64,000 nt of DNA from Ignisphaera sp. (GTDB lineage Archaea > Thermoproteota > Thermoprotei_A > Sulfolobales > Ignisphaeraceae): positions 98,816 to 162,815 of the forward strand of contig JAVYNU010000002.1 in NCBI GenBank assembly GCA_038735125.1. Direction: 5' to 3'. Of this stretch, positions 54,021-62,957 are shown piece after piece. Below the pieces are notes generated by a model. It did not search any database. It saw only the letters and a program-made list of their open reading frames with translations, and was not told where the DNA came from. The translations under genes were made by a program, and so were the position numbers. Position 1 is the first letter of the stretch. Every line of letters starts with the position of its first letter.

Positions 54021-55523
54021 TTGAAAACCCTCCGCGTTGTTATAATAGGTGCTGGTATTATTGGTGCATCTATAGCTAGGGTTCTTAGCATGTATGAAAA
54101 TTTCAATGTTATTGTCGTTGAGAAGGAATTTGATGTTGGATGGGGTGTCAGTAAAGCCAATACAGGCATTATACACCCCTGTCATGAGGAAGATCCGCAA
54201 GTATATCCTTTAAGAGCTAAGCTATGTAGAAAAGGTAATGAGCTTTGGAGGACGTGGGTAGAGGAACTTGATATCCCTGCTAAATGGCCTGGAGAACTAA
54301 TGGTTTTCTTTGATTCTCAAGAAGAGAAAAATGCTAAAAGGTATATCGAATTGGCTAACCTAAATAGAATACCAGGTGTAAGGATTGTATATAATGATGA
54401 GCTGTTTCAGCTTGAGCCAGCTCTAAATAGAAATGCTTTAGGGGCTGTATATGCACCTACAGCTGGTGTAATATCGCCTTTCGAAGCTGTTATAGCAGTT
54501 ATAGAAAATGCAGTAGATAATGGAGTTAAACTTTTAACAGAAACGAGGGTTAAGAGAGTTGTTATAAGAAATGGAAGAGTTTTTGGTGTAGAAACAGATA
54601 ATGGCTTTGTAGAAGCTGATATAGTTGTAAATGCTGCTGGGCTTTATGGTGACGAAATTTCTCATTCAGCAAGTGTGGAGGAAAGCTTTTTTATAAAGCC
54701 TCGGAAAGGAGAATATCTGCTTTTTGACGAAACTGTAAAGGTAAAGCCTCAAAGAGTTGTTCACACAACACCAACACCTATAACTAAAGGTATTTACGTT
54801 GTAACAACAACACATAACACATTGTTGATAGGGCCAACAGCTGAAGACTTGCCATATAATGCTAAAGAGGATGTTTCAACAACAGAAATGGGTTTAGACC
54901 ATCTTTGGAAAGAAACATCAAAACTTTTAGCTGATTTGCCCTCGCGCACAAAATTAATTAGAACCTTTGCAGGATTGAGACCAGAGCCCCCTGATGGTAA
55001 CTGGCTTCTCAAAGCATATGATAATCCATGGGGATTTGCGAACGCTATCGGCATTAGATCTCCAGGACTTACTGCTGCCCCGGCAATTGCCTATTACATT
55101 TTAGAGCAAATGATAAAAACATACGATATCCAACTTAGGAAAAAAGAGAGTTGGAATCCGTTTAGAAAGAATATCATTAGATTGAAGGAGAGGAGATTAG
55201 AGGAAGTGGATGAGTTGATAAAGAAGAATCCAGATTATGGAGAGATAATTTGCTATTGTAGAATGGTTTCAAAAGCAGAGATTTTGGAGGCTATAGAGAG
55301 AATGAAGAAGATAGGTGTTAAGACAATTACATTGGACGGCATAAAGTTTAGAACCTTAGCCATGTTTGGGCGTTGCCAAGGGTCTTTCTGTAGATGGAGA
55401 ATAGCTCTACTCATATCAGAATACATGAAGAAACCTCTACACGAGGTTACCGTCAAGAAGACTAGATATGGTATTGGAGATATTAAAACTTTGCTTAAGC
55501 TTGAAACTAAAGATCAAAGTTGA
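54021..55523 (+). CDS. glpA: Glycerol-3-phosphate dehydrogenase (GlpA-like) with BFD-type [2Fe-2S] domain
   Basis: 500 residues. Residues 1-370 form the FAD-dependent GlpA/DAO fold (VVIIGAGIIGASIARV, WGVSKANTGIIH, GLRPEPPDGNWL). The C-terminal 90 residues have a bacterioferritin-associated ferredoxin-like cluster (ICYCRMVSKAE and FGRCQGSFCRWR). It oxidises glycerol 3-phosphate to DHAP and passes electrons to the partner protein downstream rather than directly to quinone. The TTG start has AGGTGAT eight bases before it. Follows glpK. Confidence 0.88.
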   Translation: MKTLRVVIIGAGIIGASIARVLSMYENFNVIVVEKEFDVGWGVSKANTGIIHPCHEEDPQVYPLRAKLCRKGNELWRTWVEELDIPAKWPGELMVFFDSQEEKNAKRYIELANLNRIPGVRIVYNDELFQLEPALNRNALGAVYAPTAGVISPFEAVIAVIENAVDNGVKLLTETRVKRVVIRNGRVFGVETDNGFVEADIVVNAAGLYGDEISHSASVEESFFIKPRKGEYLLFDETVKVKPQRVVHTTPTPITKGIYVVTTTHNTLLIGPTAEDLPYNAKEDVSTTEMGLDHLWKETSKLLADLPSRTKLIRTFAGLRPEPPDGNWLLKAYDNPWGFANAIGIRSPGLTAAPAIAYYILEQMIKTYDIQLRKKESWNPFRKNIIRLKERRLEEVDELIKKNPDYGEIICYCRMVSKAEILEAIERMKKIGVKTITLDGIKFRTLAMFGRCQGSFCRWRIALLISEYMKKPLHEVTVKKTRYGIGDIKTLLKLETKDQS

Positions 55524-55562
55524 TTCAAGGTCAATCAACTAAATTATGGTCTGTGATTCCAC

Positions 55563-56828
55563 ATGGTTGAGGTTAGGGTGTATGATACAATAGTTATTGG
55601 CGGTGGCCCAGCAGGTATAGCAGCCTCCATCAAGGCAAAAGAGCTTGGCTTAAAGGTGCTTCTCATAGAAAATAGAGGTCTTTTAGGCGGTATACCACTT
55701 CAATGTGTGCATCCAGGCTTCGGTCTCCACTATTTTAAGGAGGATTTAACGGGTACAGAATTCATAACGAGGTTGTTGGATAAGTTACATAGCCATGGTG
55801 TGGAATATCTATTGAACGCATATGTGCACTCAATAGATTTAGTGAACCCAACTGAGAAAATAGTAAATGTAGTTACACGCAATGGTGTAAAGAGGCTTAA
55901 GACAAGAACAATAATCTTTGCAACAGGTGCTAGAGAAAGACACATATTCGAAATAAATGTTCTTGGCAATAGACCAGATGGCATTTATACAGCAGGAGAG
56001 GCTCAAACACTTATGGATATCTATGGCGTTTTGCCTGGAAAAGAAGTTGTTGTAATAGGTTCTGGAGATGTTGGAATGATTATGGCTAGAAGGTTTGCAC
56101 TTGAAGGCGCCAAGGTCAAGGCAGTTATTGAGTTAATGCCATATCCAGGTGGGTTAATGAGAAATGTTGTTCAATGTCTTCAAGACTACAATATACCTTT
56201 GTATCTTAGTCATGTTGTAACTAAAGTTATTGGTAAAGATAGAGTTGAGAAAGTTGTTGTAGCTAGAGTAGACGAAAATCTAAAGCCAATTCCAGGAACA
56301 GAGTTTGAGATTACATGCGATACCGTTATTGTTGCAGCTGGGCTTGTACCATATGTAGAGCTTTTAGAGCAAATTGGTGTAGTTATGGATCCAGCAACGA
56401 GGGGGCCCATAGTCAACGACTATCTTGAGACTACCATGCCAGGTCTATTTGTTGCCGGCAATGCATTGGTCATAAATGATTTGGTTGACTATGCTGCAGA
56501 GCAGGGTGAGTGGGCTGCTGAAAGCGCGAAATACTTCATAGAGAACAATGGTATACCCACACCAGAGTCTGGCTGGAAAAAGGTTGTTAAGGGTCGTAAC
56601 GTAAGACTTGTTGCTCCACATTACATTAGTTGCGAAAAATCTGTTGTAATATATGCGAGGGTGTCTTCGCCAGAATCAAATGTTGTTGTGCAAATACCAG
56701 AGATAGGATTAAAGATGAGGATGTTTAAAGTAAGGCCAGCAGAAATGATTAGGCTAGCGCTAAGCAGATCAATTTTGCAAAAAGCAAAGAGTTTTGATAG
56801 AATAACTCTTGAGGTATTACCACAGTGA
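55563..56828 (+). CDS. NAD(P)/FAD-dependent oxidoreductase, partner of G3P dehydrogenase
   Basis: 421 residues. A two-dinucleotide-binding flavoprotein: FAD motif TIVIGGGPAGIAASIKA, ATG segment FATGARERH, NAD motif EVVVIGSGDVGMIMARR and a late FVAGNALVINDLVDYAAEQGEWAA. Operons of the glpK-GlpA-this-DUF1667 order are known from Thermotoga, where this protein is thought to pass electrons from G3P oxidation to a soluble acceptor. The stop overlaps the DUF1667 start by four bases. Confidence 0.85.
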   Translation: MVEVRVYDTIVIGGGPAGIAASIKAKELGLKVLLIENRGLLGGIPLQCVHPGFGLHYFKEDLTGTEFITRLLDKLHSHGVEYLLNAYVHSIDLVNPTEKIVNVVTRNGVKRLKTRTIIFATGARERHIFEINVLGNRPDGIYTAGEAQTLMDIYGVLPGKEVVVIGSGDVGMIMARRFALEGAKVKAVIELMPYPGGLMRNVVQCLQDYNIPLYLSHVVTKVIGKDRVEKVVVARVDENLKPIPGTEFEITCDTVIVAAGLVPYVELLEQIGVVMDPATRGPIVNDYLETTMPGLFVAGNALVINDLVDYAAEQGEWAAESAKYFIENNGIPTPESGWKKVVKGRNVRLVAPHYISCEKSVVIYARVSSPESNVVVQIPEIGLKMRMFKVRPAEMIRLALSRSILQKAKSFDRITLEVLPQ

Positions 56829-57190
56829 AAATGCGAGAACTAACATGCATTATATGCCCCATTGGATGTGCACTAAGGGTATACCTAAGTGATGATAACA
56901 AAATAGAGAGGATCGAGGGAAATCTATGCCCCAGGGGAACAGAATTTGCAACCCAAGAAATTTTAGACCCTAGAAGAGTTGTAATGACAGTTATCCCAGT
57001 ACTTAACGGCGATTTGCCAACGGTATCGGTTAAAACAGATAAGCCTGTGCCGAAAAAATGCATAGAAGAGATAATGAAGATTGCATCGAATCTTGTTTTA
57101 GAGGCACCGATAGAAATAGGCCAAGTGGTATTGAAAGATATATGTGGTGCAAATATAGTGGCAACTAGGAGGGTTAGAAAAGTGAAGTAA
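56825..57190 (+). CDS. DUF1667 cysteine-cluster protein
   Basis: 121 residues with a four-Cys N-terminal pattern (CIICPIGC ... CPRG) typical of DUF1667, then a proline-rich middle (VVMTVIPVLNGDLPTVSVKT) and a C-terminal IVATRRV segment. It is the small subunit that regularly accompanies the two flavoproteins of this glycerol operon and may hold an Fe-S cluster or act as assembly subunit. GTG start overlaps the upstream stop (GTGA). Confidence 0.85.
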   Translation: MKMRELTCIICPIGCALRVYLSDDNKIERIEGNLCPRGTEFATQEILDPRRVVMTVIPVLNGDLPTVSVKTDKPVPKKCIEEIMKIASNLVLEAPIEIGQVVLKDICGANIVATRRVRKVK

Positions 57191-57403
57191 ATTTCATTAA
57201 GCAAGAACGAAGAACGTTGATGCAAGGATTCAAATATCTGTAAAGCTCTTAATACTTGTTTACTGTTTATGTCTTGCGCTTTTACTAAGATTATTAATAA
57301 GGTGCAATAAATATTAGTGTTAAATGAACAATTTATACAATAAATATTTTAACAAATATTTAAAATTCGGTAAAGATGATATTAATAATGTTGTGACTGC
57401 GCG

Positions 57404-58492
57404 GTGACCAAGATTTTGCTCTACAAAGGTAATGAGGAAGATGTTTTAAAAGTTTATGAATCTGTTAAAAGCATTGGGATTGTGTATGGCTATAAGAAGT
57501 CTGACAATGAAATAAAATTTGATTTTATTTCAGGTGCCAGCGAACTTCCACTAGATGTTACCACAACTCAAAGACCTGGATACTATAGAATTAATGCTGG
57601 TTTTGGATTTGTCCATTCCTTTCAATCCCCCAAAAACTTCCTTTACCCGCCAAGAACAGATATAGCTATTGTGACAGAGAATCTATATGTTGAGGTTCTT
57701 GAAAATAATATAAAAAGTGTTGTGTTGTTTGGTGTTAAGCCATGTGATTTAGCTGCTATAAGAGTTTTTGATGAGCTATTTGCATCAAATTTTAATCCGT
57801 ATTACTTCAATAGAAGGAGAGGGATTGCTGGTATAGTAGTTGAGGAATGCTTGTATCCTAGTGAAACATGTTTTTGCGGTTCTGTAGGTACAGGGCCTGA
57901 CGTAACTGATGGTTTTGATCTAGCTTTTGCTAGAATTGACAGAGATTTTGTTTTATTTAAGGTTGGATCATCTTTCGGCAAAATCATTGTAAATAAACTT
58001 AGACTTGAAAGAGCTAATGAAAGCGATGTTGGCGTCTATAGAAAGCTTGTTGAAGAGGCCAAGAAGAAAACTAGTATTGGTATTTCCGTTGAGGATATGC
58101 AAAAAGCTCTAAGCATTTCTATACCAAATGAGCATCTATGGAGAAAGCTATCTGAAAAGTGCCTAGGGTGTGCTAACTGTAATATGGTCTGTCCAACATG
58201 TTTCTGTACAGAGATTGTAGATGAAATTGAGAATGATAGAAGTAGGAGAATTGCTCAGTGGATTGGATGTCTCTCATATATCTATGGGCTCGTTGCTGGA
58301 GGGCATTTTAGAAAAGAGCTTTACACAAGATATAGACACTTTGTTTTACATAAATTCCTATTCTATCCAAAGCAAACAGGTCTTTTAGGATGTGTTGGTT
58401 GTGGTAGATGTATCGTTTGGTGTCCTGTTGGAATAGATATTAGAGAAACTATAAAGAGCGTTGTCAATGAATATGGTGAAAAACATGGCTAA
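57404..58492 (+). CDS. hydB: Sulfhydrogenase beta subunit (Fe-S electron transfer)
   Basis: 362 residues. Two [4Fe-4S] ferredoxin motifs stand near the C terminus: CLGCANCNMVCPTCFC and CVGCGRCIVWCPVGID. The N-terminal part (GVKPCDLAAIRVFDELF) is the family core. It carries electrons between the NAD(P)H-binding gamma subunit and the hydrogenase core. First gene of a four-gene hydBGDA-order operon like Pyrococcus sulfhydrogenase. GTG 57404 is used; TTG 57416 after GGTGACC is an alternative. A 213-base AT-rich leader region precedes it. Confidence 0.92.
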   Translation: MTKILLYKGNEEDVLKVYESVKSIGIVYGYKKSDNEIKFDFISGASELPLDVTTTQRPGYYRINAGFGFVHSFQSPKNFLYPPRTDIAIVTENLYVEVLENNIKSVVLFGVKPCDLAAIRVFDELFASNFNPYYFNRRRGIAGIVVEECLYPSETCFCGSVGTGPDVTDGFDLAFARIDRDFVLFKVGSSFGKIIVNKLRLERANESDVGVYRKLVEEAKKKTSIGISVEDMQKALSISIPNEHLWRKLSEKCLGCANCNMVCPTCFCTEIVDEIENDRSRRIAQWIGCLSYIYGLVAGGHFRKELYTRYRHFVLHKFLFYPKQTGLLGCVGCGRCIVWCPVGIDIRETIKSVVNEYGEKHG

Positions 58493-59312
58493 TCCATTCA
58501 AAGAAATGCAAAAAGGCATTGTAGTTAATGAGGTTGTTGAAACTCCAACAATTAAGACATTAACTATAAGACTTCTTAATAGTGAAATGAAGGCCTCGCC
58601 AGGTCAATTTAATATGGTTTATGTTTTTGGTGTTGGAGAGGTCCCAATATCATTTTCAAATATATATAATAGAGGAGATGTATTTGAACATACAATAAGA
58701 TTTGTTGGGGCTGTTACGAGAGCCATTATGAAATCCATTAGATTAGGTTCTATAATAGGTATTAGAGGCCCTTATGGAATTGGATGGCCTATTAAAGAAG
58801 TTGAGGGAAGCGATATTATGATAGTTGGTGGTGGCATTGGCTTTGCCCCTTTAAGACCTGTTGTAAAGTATTTAATGAGATTTAGACAAGCTTTTGGAAG
58901 AATTAATATATTATATGGTGCTAGAAATCCAAATGAGTTTCTATTCAAATATGAATTTGAGAGCTATTCACAAATACCAAACTCCAGATTTTTACTATCA
59001 ATAGATGCGCCATATCCTGGCTGGCAACATTTTGTTGGATTTGTAACTGATTTGATAAAGTTTGCTGATGTCGATGTTAAAAACACCTATGTGTTTATGT
59101 GTGGACCAGAGGTTATGATGAGAGTGGGTGTAAAGAAGCTTTTGGAGAGAGGCTTTAGCAAAGACAAGATATTTCTCTCCCTTGAGAGGAGAATGAGATG
59201 CGGCTCCGGCATATGCGGATCATGTCAATTTGGACATATGTTTGTATGTAAAGATGGCCCGGTCTTCAAATTTAGTGAAATAGAGAATTACCTAGCTGTT
59301 GAAGGGATATAA
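58485..59312 (+). CDS. hydG: Sulfhydrogenase gamma subunit (FAD/NAD(P)H-binding)
   Basis: About 275 residues of the ferredoxin-NADP reductase fold: the FAD region (VPISFSNIYN), pyridine-nucleotide motif IMIVGGGIGFAPLRPV and the C-terminal [2Fe-2S] loop RRMRCGSGICGSCQFGHMFVC. It exchanges hydride with NAD(P)H for H2 production or uptake. ATG 58485 overlaps the hydB stop in ATGGCTAA; longer in-frame starts reach 58461. Confidence 0.92.
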   Translation: MANPFKEMQKGIVVNEVVETPTIKTLTIRLLNSEMKASPGQFNMVYVFGVGEVPISFSNIYNRGDVFEHTIRFVGAVTRAIMKSIRLGSIIGIRGPYGIGWPIKEVEGSDIMIVGGGIGFAPLRPVVKYLMRFRQAFGRINILYGARNPNEFLFKYEFESYSQIPNSRFLLSIDAPYPGWQHFVGFVTDLIKFADVDVKNTYVFMCGPEVMMRVGVKKLLERGFSKDKIFLSLERRMRCGSGICGSCQFGHMFVCKDGPVFKFSEIENYLAVEGI

Positions 59313-59314
59313 AA

Positions 59315-60085
59315 TTGAGAGTTGCAGTTATAAAGTTGACATCATGTTCTGGCTGTATAAATGAGATAGTTAAGGTCGTGGCCCTTGATCCAAAACTTCT
59401 AGATATATATGAGTTTGTCTATTTCAACGAGATCACAGATTCTGTTGAGAATGTTAGTAAATATGACATTGTATTTGTTGAGGGGTCTATAACAACAAAG
59501 GAGCAGGAGGATATGGTCAAGATGTTTAGAGGCTTAACAGATTTTATGGTTGCCATAGGTGCTTGTGCTATCCATGGTGGCGTTCAAGCTCTTAGAGTTG
59601 GGGAAAATATCGAGGCTGTAAAGGCTTATGTGTACCCTGATCCAAAGTTAATAGAAGTTGAAAGTGATGTAAAGCCTGTTGCATATGCTACAAAAATAGA
59701 TTTTTACATACCTGGTTGCCCAGTAAGAGGAGATGCTGTAAAGTCTCTCTTAGAGAAGTTTGCTAGAGGTGGGCTTCCAACTCCAATACTAGAGAGTGTA
59801 TGTGGAGAATGCAAGAGAAGGGGGATACAATGCTTGGTTGTTTCTCATGGAATTTCATGTTTAGGGCCCATAACAATTAGTGGTTGTGGAGCTATATGCC
59901 CATCCTTTAGAAGAGGATGCTATGGATGCTATGGGTTAAGAGGTTTTGACGAAACTTTAACTAATGTAGGTAATTACATTGGTTTATTGGGTAGATTAGG
60001 CCTTGGCAAAGAAATAGTTGATTATCTATTAAGAGCTTTTTCATTTAAGGAATTCAGTAAATTGATTAAAGCATTTGAAAAGTGA
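59315..60085 (+). CDS. hydD: [NiFe] sulfhydrogenase delta (small) subunit
   Basis: 256 residues. The proximal cluster ligands begin with CSGC at Cys11/Cys14; more Cys follow in IGACAIHGG, GCPVRG, CGECKRR, CLGPITISGCGAIC and CYGCYGL, supplying three Fe-S clusters. It passes electrons between the active site and the beta subunit. TTG start two bases after hydG; its stop abuts hydA. Confidence 0.92.
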   Translation: MRVAVIKLTSCSGCINEIVKVVALDPKLLDIYEFVYFNEITDSVENVSKYDIVFVEGSITTKEQEDMVKMFRGLTDFMVAIGACAIHGGVQALRVGENIEAVKAYVYPDPKLIEVESDVKPVAYATKIDFYIPGCPVRGDAVKSLLEKFARGGLPTPILESVCGECKRRGIQCLVVSHGISCLGPITISGCGAICPSFRRGCYGCYGLRGFDETLTNVGNYIGLLGRLGLGKEIVDYLLRAFSFKEFSKLIKAFEK

Positions 60086-60090
60086 TCCAA

Positions 60091-61386
60091 ATGGGATACA
60101 ACTTTATTGCAAGAGTTGAGGGGGAGGGAAAAGTACACATATATATTAAAGATGGTAAGGTTAGCCAGGTTGATATAGAGATTTCAGAGGCCCCAAGATT
60201 TTTTGAATATATTGTTAGAGGTAAGAAGATTAACTACATACCAGATATAGTAAGTAGAATCTGTGGCCTTTGCGGATCTTCATACGTTCTTGTAGCTACA
60301 AAAGCATTCGAAAAATGCTTAGATATCGATGTACCTGAGGAAATAGATGAACTTAGGAAGATAATTCATTTAGCTGAAAGAGTCAAAAGCCATGCTCTAC
60401 ACATATTTCTATTGAATTTGCCAGATTTCCTTGAAACACATAACACATTTGAATTTAGATTAGCAAATAAAGATATGTTCAAGGATATTATGAGGTTTGT
60501 GACTTACTCAAGCAATATTATGGATCTTCTTGGTGGAAGGTTCCACAATGTTGTTAACATAAAAATTGGAGGTATATATAAAGCATTTAATGAAGGCGAA
60601 GCCGCAAAAATTCTTAAATTCGTTGAAGAGTCCATTAAGTTGTTTAAACCTTTAGCAGATTTTGTCTTATCTCTTAAACCCATTCCAAACGATGGTTTAA
60701 ATAGACCGCATCTACTATTATCATATGAAAATGAATATCCACATCTATCAGATGAAATTGTATTCTCTAGTCTTACCGATGAGGAGAGAATAAATATTAA
60801 AGACTTTGAGCACATAGTTCATTCAGAGCAGAAAAAAGGTAAGAATGCTTTATTGTATAGATACAAGGGTTCGAGCTATCTGGTGGGACCCATTGCAAGA
60901 TTCAATAAGGCTTTCTCAAAATTGCATGGAGAGGTTCGCGATATGTTGAAGAGCTATGATTGGCTGCCTCCTCTACGTGATGTAAGACAGCAAATAGTTG
61001 CTAGAATAGCCGAGATGTACGATGCATTACTAACTATGAAAGAGTTCTTTGAGAGATACAAAAAGCCTGATGTGACTAGCGTTGAAAAGGAGTTTAAACT
61101 CGATGTGAATAAAACAACATGTGTAGCAGCTATTGAGGCCCCTCGTGGCATTCTCTATCACAGGTATGCAATAGACAATCAGTTAAAGATTTTGGAATGC
61201 AATATCATTACCCCGACAGCTCAGAACCTCGCTTCTATGGAGGAGTTGTCATTAGAATTTTTGGGTAAGAGATTTGGCGATGTTGTGGTTAATGAAGCTA
61301 TGGCTAGAAGATTTGTTGAGATGATTGTGAGATCCTTTGATCCATGTATATCGTGTTCTGTTCATGTGTATACATTAAGGTATTGA
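60091..61386 (+). CDS. hydA: [NiFe] sulfhydrogenase alpha (large) subunit
   Basis: About 431 residues with the nickel site: N-terminal motif RICGLCG with two Cys ligands and C-terminal DPCISCSVH followed by only six residues (VYTLRY), the part removed by the maturation protease. After the first Cys pair a Tyr stands where many families have His. It catalyses H2 evolution or oxidation and, in relatives, sulfur reduction. ATG 60091 is favoured because GTGATCC just before it matches the 16S 3' end; GTG 60082 overlaps the hydD stop. No maturation genes are present in the window. Confidence 0.93.
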   Translation: MGYNFIARVEGEGKVHIYIKDGKVSQVDIEISEAPRFFEYIVRGKKINYIPDIVSRICGLCGSSYVLVATKAFEKCLDIDVPEEIDELRKIIHLAERVKSHALHIFLLNLPDFLETHNTFEFRLANKDMFKDIMRFVTYSSNIMDLLGGRFHNVVNIKIGGIYKAFNEGEAAKILKFVEESIKLFKPLADFVLSLKPIPNDGLNRPHLLLSYENEYPHLSDEIVFSSLTDEERINIKDFEHIVHSEQKKGKNALLYRYKGSSYLVGPIARFNKAFSKLHGEVRDMLKSYDWLPPLRDVRQQIVARIAEMYDALLTMKEFFERYKKPDVTSVEKEFKLDVNKTTCVAAIEAPRGILYHRYAIDNQLKILECNIITPTAQNLASMEELSLEFLGKRFGDVVVNEAMARRFVEMIVRSFDPCISCSVHVYTLRY

Positions 61387-62217
61387 TTTTCTATATAAGT
61401 CCAATGTTTTGATTTTTTCCCTCTCCTCAGACTCAAAAGCATATCTGCATTCAACACCCAAACTCTTACACAAGTCAAATATCTGCTTAAAGAAACCATT
61501 CCAATCGTATTTAATGGCTTTTTTAGCTAGTTGAGACAATAGCCTATTTCTCCACATAAAACTTTTGACTCTTAGCTTATCGAAATAGACAATACTGTTG
61601 GTTTCTCTAGCTATATTCAGAACCTCGCTGATTTCTGTAATATCGTCGTTGTAGCCCGGTATTATGGGTCCGAGGAAAATCCATGTTTTTATACCCTCAG
61701 AGGCGAGCCTCTTTAGAGCTTCTATTCTTGCAGATGGTGGCGATGAGAAAACCTCTAGGCTTTTCATAGGCGAGTCATTTTTTGTTGAGGTTATTGTTAT
61801 CCCCACGTCTATATAGCTTCTATACCTCTTCAAAACATCTAGATCTCTTAGAATCAAGGAGCTTTTGGTCTGTATACTGACCTTGAACTCGTTTTTGACT
61901 AGAATCTCAATAGATCTTATGGAGAGTTTGTACAGAGCCTCCACAGGCTGGTAGCCATCAGTTATTGTTCCAAGCCCAACAACACCCTTTCTAAACCTCT
62001 TAACCTCTCTCTCCAAAACATCCAGAAGATTCTTCTTTACATAGATGACATACCCCCAGTTATCAACAACTTCTCGGTTTGGTACATAATCTCTAGCATA
62101 GCAGTAAAGACATCTGTGAGAACATCCTATATACGGATTTAAGGCATAGTCCAAATCGGGAAGCCCAGATCTGGATAAGGCATTTGAGATCGTGATTTCC
62201 ACAATCCTAAATCTCAT
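61375..62217 (-). CDS. Radical SAM protein (SplB-like)
   Basis: About 280 residues. The radical SAM cluster CSHRCLYCYARDY (C-x3-C-x2-C) lies near residue 34, after the NPYIGC lead typical of the SplB/COG1533 group. It binds a [4Fe-4S] cluster and SAM; substrate unknown. ATG 62217 is chosen because a TATA-like TTTTTAAAAAT lies about 25-30 bases upstream on the minus strand; the frame is open to 62253. Its 3' end overlaps hydA by 12 bases, convergent. Confidence 0.82.
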   Translation of the reverse strand: MRFRIVEITISNALSRSGLPDLDYALNPYIGCSHRCLYCYARDYVPNREVVDNWGYVIYVKKNLLDVLEREVKRFRKGVVGLGTITDGYQPVEALYKLSIRSIEILVKNEFKVSIQTKSSLILRDLDVLKRYRSYIDVGITITSTKNDSPMKSLEVFSSPPSARIEALKRLASEGIKTWIFLGPIIPGYNDDITEISEVLNIARETNSIVYFDKLRVKSFMWRNRLLSQLAKKAIKYDWNGFFKQIFDLCKSLGVECRYAFESEEREKIKTLDLYRKSIP

Positions 62218-62255
62218 CAAATCACAGTAAATATTGAAATTTTTAAAAACCAATT

Positions 62256-62870
62256 TTATGTTTTTTGCGAAAGCGCCTCTATTATTAGTTGCACAAATTC
62301 TGGTAGGTCGTCTGGTACTCTAGCTGTTATGATGTTTCCATCTCTTACAGCTGGTTCGTCAACAAATATTGCACCTGCATTTATCAAATCGTCTTTCACT
62401 GCTTTGTACGCTGTAACCCTCTTTCCCTTTACTAGGCCAGCTGATATTAGCACTTGTGGTCCGTGGCATATTGCAGCAACTATTTTACCTTTTTCATACA
62501 CCCTTCTAACAAAGTTTAGAACTTCTTCATCTATTCTAAGAGCGTCTGGGGAGAAGCCACCTGGTATTATGAGAGCATCTATATCTTCTGGACTAACCTC
62601 ACTCAACTCCTTAACAACATACCTCTCCCCAAGGCTGAAAACCTCAAGTGGGATGGGAGTTCCATACCTACCAGTAACAGGTTTGCTAGGGTCAGCAGGT
62701 CTTGGATGCAAACCTTTTCTAACAGGAATTACTATGACCTCAGCACCCTCCTCACTAAGCCTAACAAATGGATAGAGAAGCTCAACATCCTCAAACTCAT
62801 TAGCAGCAATAATAGCCACAACCCTACCCCTCAACCTAGTTCCAGGACCAACCCTTCTAACAAAACGCAT
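62256..62870 (-). CDS. DJ-1/PfpI family protein
   Basis: About 204 residues. The nucleophile elbow is AICHGPQVLISAGL with the reactive Cys, and the preceding DALIIPGGFSPD segment completes the class I amidotransferase-like site. Family members in thermophiles act as glyoxalase/deglycase or intracellular peptidase. ATG 62870 has GGTGAGAGG just before it; TTG 62882 is the longer alternative. It lies 38 bases upstream of the radical SAM start on the same strand. Confidence 0.85.
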   Translation of the reverse strand: MRFVRRVGPGTRLRGRVVAIIAANEFEDVELLYPFVRLSEEGAEVIVIPVRKGLHPRPADPSKPVTGRYGTPIPLEVFSLGERYVVKELSEVSPEDIDALIIPGGFSPDALRIDEEVLNFVRRVYEKGKIVAAICHGPQVLISAGLVKGKRVTAYKAVKDDLINAGAIFVDEPAVRDGNIITARVPDDLPEFVQLIIEALSQKT

Positions 62871-62957
62871 TCCTCTCACCAAATAATGTAGTACAATGTA
62901 ATAAAATAAAAAGTTTTAAATGGTTTTCGAGTCTAAATCGTATAGCTATTGGTAAAA

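Noticed and set aside
62329..62775. 148-residue plus-strand frame
   Set aside because: Antisense shadow of the DJ-1/PfpI gene.
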